From positions 1-64,000 of the forward strand of contig CAIMXI010000215.1 in assembly GCA_903845365.1 (NCBI GenBank): DNA of 64,000 bases, read 5' to 3'. Every line of letters begins with the position of its first letter. The stretch's first letter is position 1. Both the position numbers and the translations under genes were made by a program. Below the pieces are notes generated by a model that saw only the letters and a list, made by a program, of their open reading frames with translations, did not search any database and had not been told where the DNA came from. This DNA comes from an uncultured Geobacteraceae bacterium. Lineage in GTDB: Bacteria > Desulfobacterota > Desulfuromonadia > Geobacterales > Pseudopelobacteraceae. This document shows positions 26,620 through 36,109 of this stretch, one piece after another.

Positions 26620-27031
26620 ATTTCTACATCAATATGAAATCTATCATAAGAAAGCAACTGCAGATCTTGTGCTTGTTCAACAAGTTTTTGCGCTAAACAA
26701 TTCTCTGATCGATAAAAGTATTATACTGTTTCATCTCCAACAGGCAGCAGAAAAATATCTCAAATCATTATTATCGTTCAATAAAATACATTTTGGCAAG
26801 TTGCATGACATAAAAAAGATATTGGACTTATATATGGAATCTGGTTTAGAAACTCCACCGAATGCCGAAGCTTTTATTGAATTAACCCCATATGCAGTTG
26901 AAGGAAGGTATGATTTTATAGTCAATGATGATGTTGACATTCATCGATTCCTAACGCTCCTCGAACAACTGAAAATATTTATAGAAAGCTTGATATTCTC
27001 TACTGATACCGCTGATACCGACAGCAATTAG
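26609..27031 (+). CDS. HEPN-domain protein (partner of the MNT protein)
   Basis: The protein of about 140 residues has the HEPN four-helix pattern: [15 protein letters not shown] around residues 40-55, then [10 protein letters not shown] and [11 protein letters not shown]. In this subgroup the usual RX4-6H ribonuclease motif is not found, so toxicity by RNA cleavage is unproven. ATG at 26609 overlaps the MNT stop. It ends two bases before the truncated ABC ATPase gene, so the module sits exactly between wzm and wzt, which normally adjoin. Confidence 0.85.
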   Translation: MPNKFLHQYEIYHKKATADLVLVQQVFALNNSLIDKSIILFHLQQAAEKYLKSLLSFNKIHFGKLHDIKKILDLYMESGLETPPNAEAFIELTPYAVEGRYDFIVNDDVDIHRFLTLLEQLKIFIESLIFSTDTADTDSN

Positions 27032-27033
27032 CT

Positions 27034-27501
27034 ATGTCTACAGTCATTACCGTAGAAAACCTGGGCAAGAGATACACCCTGCATCACCAGCAGCGTGAGC
27101 AATATACCGCTTTGCGGGATGTTATCACCAACGGTGTAAGGAACCTTTCAATAAAAATATTTTCACCATTCACCATTCACCATTCACGATCTTCACTTCA
27201 CCCTTCACCCGCATCTGAGGATTTCTGGACCCTCAAAGATGTTTCCTTTGAAGTAAAGCAGGGTGACCGCATCGGTATCATTGGTCGCAACGGCGCCGGT
27301 AAATCCACACTCCTTAAAATCCTCAGTCGCATTACCGAACCAACTACCGGCAGTGTCAGGATCAAGGGGAGGGTGGCTGGTCTTTTGGAGGTTGGTACCG
27401 GTTTTCATCCTGAATTGACCGGGCGGGTAAGGTTGGCCTTTGCCGTTGGGGTATGCCGTAAGTTTTGGTTTTTGATATCTAATGATGGTATATTCGTTTG
27501 A
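27034..27501 (+). CDS. Wzt-type ABC ATPase, truncated after the Walker A half
   Basis: The 155-residue product has the start of a Wzt polysaccharide-export ATPase ([14 protein letters not shown]), Walker [10 protein letters not shown] and continues to [11 protein letters not shown]. It then leaves the family and ends after about 20 unrelated residues at the wecB start. Signature motif, Walker B, H-loop and the glycan-binding C-terminal domain are all absent (full Wzt is about 400 residues), so it cannot hydrolyse ATP. A heptanucleotide repeat (27162-27210) lies inside the frame. It is a gene remnant. Confidence 0.82.
   Translation: MSTVITVENLGKRYTLHHQQREQYTALRDVITNGVRNLSIKIFSPFTIHHSRSSLHPSPASEDFWTLKDVSFEVKQGDRIGIIGRNGAGKSTLLKILSRITEPTTGSVRIKGRVAGLLEVGTGFHPELTGRVRLAFAVGVCRKFWFLISNDGIFV
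27162..27210. repeat. Seven-unit imperfect heptanucleotide repeat TTCACCA
   Basis: Three exact TTCACCA units are followed by TTCACGA, TCTTCAC and two TTCACCC units. The array is inside the wzt remnant, in the segment joining the N-terminal strand to the ATPase core. A seven-base unit shifts the frame on every gain or loss. Confidence 0.85.
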
Positions 27502-28634
27502 TTAACGTACTTTCCATATTTGGAACACGTCCGGAAGCTATTAAGATGGCACCGGTGATCCTTGAGATGGCCAAGCACCCTGACATCTTTAGGAGTCGGG
27601 TTTGTGTGACGGCTCAACATCGAAAGATGTTAGATCAGGTTTTAAATCTTTTCGAAATTTATCCGGATAACGACCTTGATCTTATGACCGCTGAACAGGA
27701 TTTATTCAGCATCACTAGCGGAGTCATGAATGCCTTGCGGCGTGTCTTGCAAGATGAGCAACCGGATATCGTGCTGGTACATGGTGATACGACAACTGCA
27801 ATGACAGCTGCGTTGTCTTCCTATTATTGCAAAATCCGGGTAGGGCATGTTGAGGCTGGACTGCGCTCAGGTGACAGATCTGCACCTTTCCCGGAAGAGA
27901 TAAACCGCAGGATGACTGGGGTGCTGGCCGATATTCATTTTGCCCCCACTCTCCGGGCGCAAAATAATCTTCTTGCCGAAGGCGTCAATTATCAGGCGAT
28001 ACACGTTACCGGAAACACGGTGATTGATGCTCTTCTGCTGGTCATTAAGCGGATTGCACATAATAAAATTCTTCGAGATTCACTTGAGGCATGTTTTGAT
28101 TTTATCGACCGGTCAAAGCGCCTTATTCTCGTAACAGGGCACAGAAGAGAGAATTTTGGCCCCGGCTTCGAGAATATCTGTTTGGCACTACGGGATATTG
28201 CGTTAGCCTGTCCGGATATTGAGATCGTCTATCCCGTACATCTTAATCCAAATGTTCAGGAGCCTGTCAACCGCGTTCTCGGAGCTGTGACTTGCCCAAA
28301 CCTGCATCTTATTGCCCCGGTTGATTATTTGTCGTTCGTTTATCTTCTGGACAGGTCTTTCATGGTGATTACTGACTCGGGTGGGATTCAGGAAGAAGCC
28401 CCTTCTCTCGGGAAACCGGTGCTGGTTATGAGAGAAACAACAGAGCGGCCGGAAGCAATTGAGATTGGCACTGCCCTGCTGGTAGGGGCACAGAGAGAGG
28501 CTATAGTCACGGCTACCTTTCGCCTGCTGAACGACGAAAACGTGTATCGGGCTATGAGCAAAGCACATAATCCTTATGGTGATGGAATGGCGGCTCAAAG
28601 GATTATTGAAATTATACGGAAAAGCGGAATATGA
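27498..28634 (+). CDS. wecB: UDP-N-acetylglucosamine 2-epimerase (non-hydrolysing)
   Basis: The 378-residue cytoplasmic enzyme interconverts UDP-GlcNAc and UDP-ManNAc. Family marks are [12 protein letters not shown] near the start, [32 protein letters not shown] and [19 protein letters not shown]. The start is TTG at 27498, overlapping the stop of the wzt remnant; no better start precedes FGTRPEA. It is followed by wecC with a four-base overlap; together they make UDP-ManNAcA. Confidence 0.95.
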   Translation: MINVLSIFGTRPEAIKMAPVILEMAKHPDIFRSRVCVTAQHRKMLDQVLNLFEIYPDNDLDLMTAEQDLFSITSGVMNALRRVLQDEQPDIVLVHGDTTTAMTAALSSYYCKIRVGHVEAGLRSGDRSAPFPEEINRRMTGVLADIHFAPTLRAQNNLLAEGVNYQAIHVTGNTVIDALLLVIKRIAHNKILRDSLEACFDFIDRSKRLILVTGHRRENFGPGFENICLALRDIALACPDIEIVYPVHLNPNVQEPVNRVLGAVTCPNLHLIAPVDYLSFVYLLDRSFMVITDSGGIQEEAPSLGKPVLVMRETTERPEAIEIGTALLVGAQREAIVTATFRLLNDENVYRAMSKAHNPYGDGMAAQRIIEIIRKSGI

Positions 28635-29875
28635 AATTCATGCACAATAGATTTCAGAAAATAGTAGTCATGGGATTGGGGTATATCGGGCTGCCGACCG
28701 CTTCCATGCTGGCTACCAAGGGACACCACGTTGTTGGTGTTGATGTCTCGCGTGACATAGTTGATACTATCAACTCAGGTAACATCCATATTGTTGAACC
28801 GGATCTTGATATTCTGGTCAAATCCGCGGTTAACAGCGGTAATATGCAGGCGATGATGTCACCAGTTGAGGCGGATACCTTTATTATTGCGGTTCCAACG
28901 CCTTTCAAAGTAACCGTTGGGAATCCGAAGGCTCCTGATGTTTCTTATGTAGAGGCTGCTGCAAAGGCTGTCGCTTCGGTACTCAGGCCAGGAAATCTTG
29001 TTATTCTTGAATCGACTTCTCCTGTTGGAACGACCGAAAGAATTTATGAAATTATTGTTGAACAACGGCCAGAACTGCAAGGTCTGGTTTATGTAGCACA
29101 CTGTCCTGAAAGAGTACTTCCAGGGCATATCATCAGAGAGCTGGTTGATAATGATAGAATTATCGGAGGTATTGACCGCTCTTCCGCTGAGAAGGCCAGA
29201 GAGTTGTACAGTACCTTTTGTAACGGCTCCATTTACCTGTCCGACAGCAGAACTGCTGAATTAGCCAAGCTGGTGGAAAACTCCTACCGGGATGTCAATA
29301 TTGCCTTTGCCAATGAACTTTCAATGATCTGCGATGAGCAGAGTATTGATGTGTGGGAATTGATACGTCTTGTCAACAAACATCCACGGGTAAATGTCCT
29401 GAGGCCCGGTCCCGGGGTTGGAGGACATTGTATTGCTGTTGATCCCTGGTTTATTGTCAATGCATTTCCTGAAAAAGCACAACTTATCCGTACCGCCCGT
29501 GAGGTTAATGATGCTAAACCCCACTGGGTAGTAGACAAGGTACTAAAGGCTGCTTTTGATATGGTCAATCCAGTGATTACCTGCCTGGGTCTTTCTTACA
29601 AGTCTGACGTAGATGACCTGCGTGAGAGTCCGGCCCTTGAAATTGTTACCGAATTAGCTGAAAAGTCATCAGCAACTGTATGTGTTGTTGAGCCGCATAT
29701 CAGTTGCCTTCCTGATAGTCTGGCAGCAGGCGGAGTTAGGCTTGTTTCAATTGATGAAGCGCTTGCAGAGTCAGATATAATGGTTGTGCTGGTTGATCAT
29801 CGCGATTTCAGGACTGTTGATCCTGAAGGTCTGAAAAGAATGGTTGTTATTGATACGAGAGGGATTTGGAAATAA
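28631..29875 (+). CDS. wecC: UDP-N-acetyl-D-mannosamine dehydrogenase
   Basis: The 414-residue protein oxidises UDP-ManNAc to UDP-ManNAcA with two NAD. It has an N-terminal Rossmann motif (VMGLGYIGLPTA), the catalytic-cysteine segment GPGVGGHCIAVDPW and the C-terminal UDP-binding domain (LGLSYKSDVDDLRESPA). Length and layout are normal. ATGA overlap with wecB implies coupled translation. The product would be a glycan building block for glycosyltransferases in the locus. Confidence 0.95.
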   Translation: MKFMHNRFQKIVVMGLGYIGLPTASMLATKGHHVVGVDVSRDIVDTINSGNIHIVEPDLDILVKSAVNSGNMQAMMSPVEADTFIIAVPTPFKVTVGNPKAPDVSYVEAAAKAVASVLRPGNLVILESTSPVGTTERIYEIIVEQRPELQGLVYVAHCPERVLPGHIIRELVDNDRIIGGIDRSSAEKARELYSTFCNGSIYLSDSRTAELAKLVENSYRDVNIAFANELSMICDEQSIDVWELIRLVNKHPRVNVLRPGPGVGGHCIAVDPWFIVNAFPEKAQLIRTAREVNDAKPHWVVDKVLKAAFDMVNPVITCLGLSYKSDVDDLRESPALEIVTELAEKSSATVCVVEPHISCLPDSLAAGGVRLVSIDEALAESDIMVVLVDHRDFRTVDPEGLKRMVVIDTRGIWK

Positions 29876-30885
29876 TGAACCTTCATGGAAAGCGAATCCT
29901 CGTAACCGGAGCAGATGGGTTTATTGGTTCCCATCTTATTGAAGAACTGGTGCGACGCGACCATGATGTCCGTGCCTTTGTCTGCTATAATTCCTTCAAC
30001 TCCTGGGGCTGGCTCGACCAGTCCTCCGATCTGATCAAGAAAAATCTGGATGTTTTTGCCGGAGATATTCGCGATCCTCACGGTGTGAGAACAGCCATGC
30101 AAGGGTGCGATGTTGTTATCCACTTGGCGGCTCTGATCGCAATACCTTATTCCTACCACTCACCCGATACCTATATTGATACCAACGTCAAGGGAACCCT
30201 CAATATTGTACAGGCTGCCCGTGACTTGGGCGTTTTAAAGGTGGTTCACACCTCCACCAGCGAAGTCTACGGAACCGCCCGCTTTGTTCCGATCACTGAA
30301 GAACACCCCTTGCAGGGTCAGTCACCCTATTCGGCCTCAAAAATAGGCGCCGACCAGATTGCCATGTCCTTTTATGCTTCCTTCGGGACACCTGTCGCCA
30401 TCATTCGCCCTTTTAATACCTATGGTCCCCGGCAGTCTGCGCGTGCAGTTATCCCGACGATCATCACGCAGATAGCAAGTGGAAACCTGAAGATAAAACT
30501 TGGATCTGTGCACCCCACCAGAGATTTCAGCTATGTAGCTGATACGGTTGCCGGCTTCATTGCCGTTGCAGAATCTGATCTTGTTCTGGGAGAGGTTATC
30601 AATCTCGGCAGTAATTTTGAAATATCCATTGGAGAAACCGTTACACTGATTGCAGAAATCATGGGGTCTGACATAGAGATCGAGACCGACGACATACGTC
30701 TGCGCCCTGTCAGGAGCGAGGTTGAACGGCTCTGGTCTGACAATCGGAAGGCACGTGATCTTGCAGGTTGGCAACCGGTATATGCCGGCAAAGATGGCCT
30801 GCGCCAGGGGCTGATCGAAACCGTCACATGGTTTGCAGACCCGGTGAATCTGGCCTGCTACAAGACGGACCGTTACAATATATGA
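29875..30885 (+). CDS. legB: LegB-type nucleotide-sugar 4,6-dehydratase
   Basis: The 336-residue short-chain dehydrogenase/reductase has VTGADGFIGSH (NAD binding), TSTSEVYGTA and the catalytic YSASKIGAD (Tyr-x3-Lys). This form matches LegB, which converts GDP-GlcNAc to the 6-deoxy-4-keto sugar, the first committed step to legionaminic acid. A TTG at 29866 is in frame but the ATG at 29875, overlapping the wecC stop by one base, is preferred. The six neighbouring genes supply the rest of the pathway, which is the main support for the specific call. Confidence 0.88.
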   Translation: MNLHGKRILVTGADGFIGSHLIEELVRRDHDVRAFVCYNSFNSWGWLDQSSDLIKKNLDVFAGDIRDPHGVRTAMQGCDVVIHLAALIAIPYSYHSPDTYIDTNVKGTLNIVQAARDLGVLKVVHTSTSEVYGTARFVPITEEHPLQGQSPYSASKIGADQIAMSFYASFGTPVAIIRPFNTYGPRQSARAVIPTIITQIASGNLKIKLGSVHPTRDFSYVADTVAGFIAVAESDLVLGEVINLGSNFEISIGETVTLIAEIMGSDIEIETDDIRLRPVRSEVERLWSDNRKARDLAGWQPVYAGKDGLRQGLIETVTWFADPVNLACYKTDRYNI

Positions 30886-32072
30886 TCACTGGATTCAATA
30901 GAGAGGCTGTGCTTGATGTCATACAGTCGGTACTTTCCAGGGAACATGGGGCTGTATCGCTCCATGAGCCGAGTTTTAATGGCAATGAATGGGCATATAT
31001 CAAGGAGTGTCTCGATACTGGCTGGGTGTCATCTGTCGGTGGATTTGTGGATCGGTTTGAAACAGATTTGGCTGCATATACCGGTGTCAAGCGGGCTGTT
31101 GCTGTTGTCAATGGTACAGCTGCTCTGCATATCTGCCTATTGCTGGCCGGAATACAAGCCGATGATGAGGTGCTCATACCTGCATTGACTTTTATTGCAA
31201 CGGCCAACGCGGTTTCTTATTGTGGTGCGATCCCGCACTTTATTGACTGCGAAGAACGCACTCTGGGAGTTGATCCCCATAAGCTCGCCATGTACTTGGA
31301 AAAAATTACTGTCCAACAGGCTGACGGTTGCCATAATCGTAGAACTGGCCGCAGGATCAAAGCTGTGGTGCCGATGCATACCTTTGGACATCCGGTTGAC
31401 CTTGATCCCTTGCTTGAAGTCTGTCGGCACTTCTGCATTGAATTAATTGAAGATGCCGCTGAGTCATTGGGATCTTTTTACAAGGGGCGTCACACAGGTA
31501 ACTGGGGCCGTCTCTCGGCCTTGAGCTTTAACGGTAACAAGATAATCACTACCGGCGGCGGAGGTGCGGTCCTGACCAACGATGAAGAACTGGCGGAGCG
31601 AGCCAAACACCTGACTACAACCGCCAAGGTTCCTCATCGCTGGGAGTTCAAACATGACATGGTTGCATTCAATTATCGCCTCCCCAACATCAATGCTGCC
31701 CTTGGCTGCGCCCAAATGGAGCAAATGCCGGGATTTCTGGCAAGTAAACGTCGCCTGTCCGAACTGTATTTGGCTGCGTTCAAAGGTGTTGCAGGCATCA
31801 GTTTTGTCACGGAACCAGCAGGTGCGAGCAGCAATTACTGGCTCAATGCCCTGCTGATTGATGAGGAATTTGTCACGGAGCGTGATAACCTGCTGGCGCT
31901 TACAAACAACATGGGGATTATGACTCGTCCAGCCTGGACGCTCATGCACCGACTGCCGATGTTTGTTGAGTCCCCTTGTATGGATCTGAGTGTTGCGGAA
32001 TCGCTGGAAAGGCGTTTGATCAATATTCCAAGCAGCGCATTTCTGGGAAGGGATACATATGCCACTTCGTAA
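30882..32072 (+). CDS. legC: LegC-type PLP aminotransferase (DegT family)
   Basis: The 396-residue DegT/DnrJ/EryC1/StrS aminotransferase has VVNGTAALH, the EDAAESLGS segment and the PLP lysine in SFNGNKIITTGGGG (Lys220). It should aminate the 4-keto sugar from LegB. The ATG at 30882 overlaps the LegB stop (ATGA); upstream extension would run inside legB. It overlaps legG by 14 bases. Confidence 0.9.
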   Translation: MITGFNREAVLDVIQSVLSREHGAVSLHEPSFNGNEWAYIKECLDTGWVSSVGGFVDRFETDLAAYTGVKRAVAVVNGTAALHICLLLAGIQADDEVLIPALTFIATANAVSYCGAIPHFIDCEERTLGVDPHKLAMYLEKITVQQADGCHNRRTGRRIKAVVPMHTFGHPVDLDPLLEVCRHFCIELIEDAAESLGSFYKGRHTGNWGRLSALSFNGNKIITTGGGGAVLTNDEELAERAKHLTTTAKVPHRWEFKHDMVAFNYRLPNINAALGCAQMEQMPGFLASKRRLSELYLAAFKGVAGISFVTEPAGASSNYWLNALLIDEEFVTERDNLLALTNNMGIMTRPAWTLMHRLPMFVESPCMDLSVAESLERRLINIPSSAFLGRDTYATS

Positions 32073-33213
32073 GATCTGCGTCGTCACCGGCAGCAGGGCT
32101 GAATATGGACTCCTCTACTGGTTGCTGAAGGAAATTCAAGCCGACTCTGATCTGCAGCTCCAGATAATTGCCACGGGAATGCATCTTTCAACGGAGTTCG
32201 GGCTCACCTACAGAACAATCCTGGAAGATAATTTCAATATCGATGCCAGGGTTGAGATGTTGCTGTCAAGTGACACCCCGGTGGGGATTACCAAGTCAAT
32301 TGGTCTTGGGGTAATTGGATTTGCTGAGGCACTGGAACGTTTGAAACCGGATACGATGGTTGTGCTGGGAGACCGCTATGAGATCCTGGCAGCAGTCCAG
32401 GCTGCACTGGTGGCCAGGATTCCTGTGGCCCATATCCACGGCGGAGAGACGACTGAAGGTGCCATTGATGAAAGCATCCGCCATGCCGTTACCAAAATGT
32501 CACACCTGCATTTTGTGGCTGCCGAACCATATCGTACCCGCGTCATTCAGCTGGGTGAACACCCTGATACGGTGTATAATGTCGGAGCACTCGGAATTGA
32601 AAATATCAGGCGCCTGCAGCTGTTGGATAAAGCCCAGCTGGAACAGAGCATGAACTTTGAATTAGGTAGTATGTGCTTTCTGGTCACCTATCATCCTGCT
32701 ACCCTCGGTACAGCATCATCTCACGCTGTCATGCAGGCCCTCCTTGATGCGCTGGACCTGTTTCCGGATGCAAGGATCGTTTTTACCAAGCCTAACTCTG
32801 ACACGGATGGTAGAATTCTGGGGCAGATGATTGATGAATACGCACGGCACAATACCGGACGTGCTGCTGTGTTTACCACACTGGGTCAGGTGCGCTATTT
32901 GAGCGCGCTGCGGTTGGTGGCTGCTGTTATCGGTAACTCTTCAAGCGGAATTATAGAGGCGCCTGCATTTGCTACACCAACCGTCAACATCGGAAACCGT
33001 CAGAGCGGGAGGCTTAAGGCCGGCTCAATCATTGACTGTACGGAAACAACTGAATCCATTGCGACAGCAATCAAAAAAGCCCTTTCAGACCCATTCCGGG
33101 ATGCAATCAAGCAGGGGGATTTACCCTACGGCAGTGGAGAGTCAGCTGCATTCATCAAGGAGCGTCTGAAGCAAGCCGGCCTTGGCTGTACAAAGCGTTT
33201 TTACGATCTTTAA
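32059..33213 (+). CDS. legG: LegG/NeuC-type hydrolysing nucleotide-sugar 2-epimerase
   Basis: The 384-residue protein belongs to the hydrolysing epimerases: VVTGSRAEYGLLYWLL at the N-terminus, LGDRYEILAA, HIHGGETTEGAIDESIRHA, and GNSSSGIIEAP near the C-terminus. In this pathway it releases GDP to give 2,4-diacetamido-2,4,6-trideoxymannose. NeuC would do the same for UDP-GlcNAc; LegG is favoured by the neighbouring LegB/LegC genes. GGGAAGGGA precedes the ATG. Confidence 0.9.
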   Translation: MPLRKICVVTGSRAEYGLLYWLLKEIQADSDLQLQIIATGMHLSTEFGLTYRTILEDNFNIDARVEMLLSSDTPVGITKSIGLGVIGFAEALERLKPDTMVVLGDRYEILAAVQAALVARIPVAHIHGGETTEGAIDESIRHAVTKMSHLHFVAAEPYRTRVIQLGEHPDTVYNVGALGIENIRRLQLLDKAQLEQSMNFELGSMCFLVTYHPATLGTASSHAVMQALLDALDLFPDARIVFTKPNSDTDGRILGQMIDEYARHNTGRAAVFTTLGQVRYLSALRLVAAVIGNSSSGIIEAPAFATPTVNIGNRQSGRLKAGSIIDCTETTESIATAIKKALSDPFRDAIKQGDLPYGSGESAAFIKERLKQAGLGCTKRFYDL

Positions 33214-33221
33214 GGGATACG

Positions 33222-34301
33222 ATGGAAGCTCGCCGCACTTACATAATTGCCGAGGCTGGGGTAAATCACAACGGCTCGCTGAAAATGGCCAGGAAGCTGG
33301 TGGAGGCAGCCGCCGCTGCCGGTGCAGACGCCGTCAAATTCCAGACATTTACGGCGGACAGGTTGTTGAGTCGCCTGGCCCCCAAGGCAGATTATCAGAT
33401 CAGGACAACTGCTGCCGGCGAGTCCCAGCACGACATGCTCCGCAAGCTGGAACTGGACGAACATGCTCATGAAGTCCTGATTGCACAGTGTAAAATCTGC
33501 CGCATAGCATTTCTTTCAACACCCTTTGATCTTGAGAGTGTGGATCTTTTGGCTGGCCGATTCGATCTGAGCTGTATCAAGATCCCCTCCGGTGATATTA
33601 CCAATGCCCCTTTACTGCTCAAAATTGCCCGAACCGGAAAACCGGCTATTCTTTCAACCGGCATGAGCACCCTCGGTGAGGTTGAAGAGGCACTTGGTGT
33701 TCTTGCCTTTGGGTATCTGGGCAGCAGCGAGCCTTCAATTGCTGGTTTTCGTACTGCGTACAGTTCTGCCCGGGGTCAGGCCATTCTGAAGGATCGGGTG
33801 ACACTTCTGCACTGCACCAGTGAATATCCGGCCCCGCCAGAGGATGTGAACCTTACGGCAATGGATACATTGCAGAATGCCTTCGGACTGCCGGTGGGAT
33901 ATTCGGATCACACGCAAGGGATCATTGTCCCGATTGCCGCTGTTGCCCGCGGGGCCGTGGTTATCGAAAAACATTTCACACTCGATCGGACACTCCGCGG
34001 TCCGGATCACAAGGCGTCGCTTGAACCGGATGATCTGGTGCAGCTGGTGGCGGCAATTCGTGTCGTTGAGCAGGCACTTGGCTCTGGTAGAAAGCATCCT
34101 GCTCCCAGTGAGCTGAAGAATATGCGTGTCGCCAGAAAAAGCCTGATGGCGGCCTGTGAAATTGCCTCCGGTGAGCTGTTTACTTCAGAGAATATTTCAG
34201 TCAAGCGTCCCGGTACCGGCCTGTCGCCGATGCAGTATTGGGATCTGCTCACCAAGAAGTCAAGTCGCCTCTATTCCGCTGACGAGTTGATACGTTCATG
34301 A
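33222..34301 (+). CDS. legI: LegI/NeuB-type N,N'-diacetyllegionaminate synthase
   Basis: The 359-residue enzyme condenses the diacetamido-trideoxymannose with phosphoenolpyruvate. The NeuB barrel shows EAGVNHNGSL, AVKFQTF, STPFDLESVD, IKIPSGDITN, LSTGMST, LHCTSEYPAPPEDVNL and GYSDHTQGI. A C-terminal antifreeze-like SAF domain follows (about 290-350). It directly follows legG and overlaps the acetyltransferase gene by four bases. Confidence 0.92.
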   Translation: MEARRTYIIAEAGVNHNGSLKMARKLVEAAAAAGADAVKFQTFTADRLLSRLAPKADYQIRTTAAGESQHDMLRKLELDEHAHEVLIAQCKICRIAFLSTPFDLESVDLLAGRFDLSCIKIPSGDITNAPLLLKIARTGKPAILSTGMSTLGEVEEALGVLAFGYLGSSEPSIAGFRTAYSSARGQAILKDRVTLLHCTSEYPAPPEDVNLTAMDTLQNAFGLPVGYSDHTQGIIVPIAAVARGAVVIEKHFTLDRTLRGPDHKASLEPDDLVQLVAAIRVVEQALGSGRKHPAPSELKNMRVARKSLMAACEIASGELFTSENISVKRPGTGLSPMQYWDLLTKKSSRLYSADELIRS

Positions 34302-34936
34302 GTCTGCCTGTTATCATCCTCGGTGCAGGCGGACATGCAAAGGTGTTGATTGATACGCTCCTGACATCTTCAGCGGTTATTGCCGGAATTGTTGATCCTA
34401 TCCCCGCGCTGACCGGATCCAAGGTTCTGGGGGTGCCGGTACTCGGAGCAGATGACATCGTCACCGAATTCCCGCCTGCGGAGGTTTTGCTTGTAAATGG
34501 CCTCGGTTCGGCAGGACTTCCGCTCAGACGTCAACAGATATTCGAAAGATTCAAGGGGATGGGATACCATTTTGCCACCGTCATTCATCCCTCGGCGGTC
34601 GTTGCCCCGGATGTGGAACTGGGGGAGGGCGTGCAGATCATGGCATGTTCTGTTATCCAGCCGGGTAGTTGCATTGGCTGCAATACAATTATTAATACTA
34701 GGGCTTCAGTCGATCATGATTGCGAAATCGGCGATCATGTTCATATTGCTCCCGGTGTCACTGTTTCCGGGGGGGTGAAGGTCGGGGATGGGACCCATAT
34801 AGGAGTCGGAGCCACTATACTACAGGGGATGGAGATAGCTGGCCACTGTCTGGTTGCAGCCGGGGCTGTGGTAGTTACAAATGTGACGGAAGGGACTACT
34901 GTTAAAGGGATCCCGGCACGGGTGTCGGCACGATAA
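34298..34936 (+). CDS. NeuD/PglD-type sugar O/N-acyltransferase (LegH role)
   Basis: The 212-residue protein has an N-terminal Rossmann-like domain (ILGAGGHAKVLIDTL) and a C-terminal left-handed beta-helix of hexapeptide repeats (about 95-205: GVQIMACSVIQPG, HVHIAPGVTVSGG, with the catalytic His in VDHDCE). In legionaminic acid loci this protein is LegH, N-acetylating the 4-amino group; in sialic acid loci it is the O-acetylase NeuD. The pathway needs an N-acetylase and no other candidate is present, so the LegH role is inferred. Confidence 0.85.
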   Translation: MSLPVIILGAGGHAKVLIDTLLTSSAVIAGIVDPIPALTGSKVLGVPVLGADDIVTEFPPAEVLLVNGLGSAGLPLRRQQIFERFKGMGYHFATVIHPSAVVAPDVELGEGVQIMACSVIQPGSCIGCNTIINTRASVDHDCEIGDHVHIAPGVTVSGGVKVGDGTHIGVGATILQGMEIAGHCLVAAGAVVVTNVTEGTTVKGIPARVSAR

Positions 34937-35001
34937 ACAGCTGTAAGGGGATGGTTTTCGGGCCTTTGCGGATTATTCGGAAATTCAATGGAGTCAGCAT
35001 C

Positions 35002-36066
35002 ATGACACACAGCGAAATCAGCAGGTTTCTTATAGCGTTTGATGTTTCAGTTGTTGCTGCAATGCGGCAACTGGAAGAGACGGCGGAAAAAATACTTTTT
35101 GTTGTGGATCAGGAAAACAGCCTGCTTGGTACCTTGACAGACGGTGATATCAGACGTTGGATACTCGCTGGTGGAGGATTGGATGGCAGCATAGGTAATG
35201 TCTGTAACAGAGAGCCTGTTTCGGTCAGTCCCGGTTTTGAAGTGGATCGGGTGCGGGACCTGATGTCGAAAAAACGACTCAACTGTATTCCGGTTGTTTC
35301 CCAGGAAAAGGTTGTCCTGAACTTGTTGTTCTGGGGCAACTTTTTTAGTGATGAGCCGCGCAAGCCCGTTTCCACCCTCTCGCTCCCCGTCGTCATCATG
35401 GCAGGGGGAAAGGGCACCAGGCTTGATCCATTTACACGCATACTGCCAAAGCCACTCATCCCCATAGGTGATAAAGCTGTAATTGAAATTATTATCGATC
35501 GTTTCAGGCAGTATGGATTATCCAGGTTCATCATCTCGGTAAACCATAAGGCCAGAATCATAAAGTCGTTTTTTGAAGAGTTGTCTCCGGAGTACCAGGT
35601 TGAGTTTATTGATGAAGATTTTCCGCTGGGGACGGCCGGCAGTCTCGCCAAACTGGCCGGAACCTTCGAAGGACCATTACTGGTAACGAACTGCGATATT
35701 ATCATGGAGTGCGACTATGGTGAGTTATTGGAGTTTCACCGATCATCTTCAAATGATATCAGTATGGTTGCTTCCGCTAAAAATTATGTAATCCCCTATG
35801 GGGTCTGCAGAATGGAGAACGGAAACTTGAAGGGTATCGACGAAAAACCGCAGTACAATCTGCTTGTCAATACGGGGCTCTACGTTCTTGATCAATCGGT
35901 ACTTGCCCTTATACCTCGTGATACCTTGTTTCACATGACGCATCTCATCGAAAAAGCCATGGAATATGGCAAAAAAGTTGGAGTCTTCCCGGTTGGAGAG
36001 CGTTCGTGGGTTGATACGGGGGAATGGGCCGAGTACCGTAAGGCTGTTGAGATGATCGCATTGTAG
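35002..36066 (+). CDS. PtmE-type CBS-domain nucleotidyltransferase (glucosamine-1-phosphate guanylyltransferase)
   Basis: From the ATG at 35002 (GGAG upstream) the protein has 354 residues. Two CBS domains (about 1-112) precede a sugar-1-phosphate nucleotidyltransferase domain starting VIMAGGKGTRLDPFTRILPKP (signature about 131-151). In Campylobacter the protein with this layout, PtmE, makes GDP-glucosamine to start the GDP branch of legionaminic acid synthesis. The position between the NeuD-like and cytidylyltransferase genes fits. CBS domains may give allosteric control by nucleotides. An ATG at 34951 is possible but less well placed. Confidence 0.83.
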   Translation: MTHSEISRFLIAFDVSVVAAMRQLEETAEKILFVVDQENSLLGTLTDGDIRRWILAGGGLDGSIGNVCNREPVSVSPGFEVDRVRDLMSKKRLNCIPVVSQEKVVLNLLFWGNFFSDEPRKPVSTLSLPVVIMAGGKGTRLDPFTRILPKPLIPIGDKAVIEIIIDRFRQYGLSRFIISVNHKARIIKSFFEELSPEYQVEFIDEDFPLGTAGSLAKLAGTFEGPLLVTNCDIIMECDYGELLEFHRSSSNDISMVASAKNYVIPYGVCRMENGNLKGIDEKPQYNLLVNTGLYVLDQSVLALIPRDTLFHMTHLIEKAMEYGKKVGVFPVGERSWVDTGEWAEYRKAVEMIAL

Positions 36067-36109
36067 TCTTCATTGCAGAAGTATAAACGCCAAAGGCCGG
36101 GGTGGCATA

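Noticed and set aside
27162-27210. CRISPR-like repeat
   Set aside because: Units are seven bases, directly joined and without spacers; it is a simple tandem repeat.
32059-34301. Sialic acid (NeuAc) or pseudaminic acid pathway
   Set aside because: LegB/LegC-type dehydratase and aminotransferase plus the PtmE-type nucleotidyltransferase point to legionaminic acid; PseG/PseH-like genes are not seen. Not excluded biochemically.
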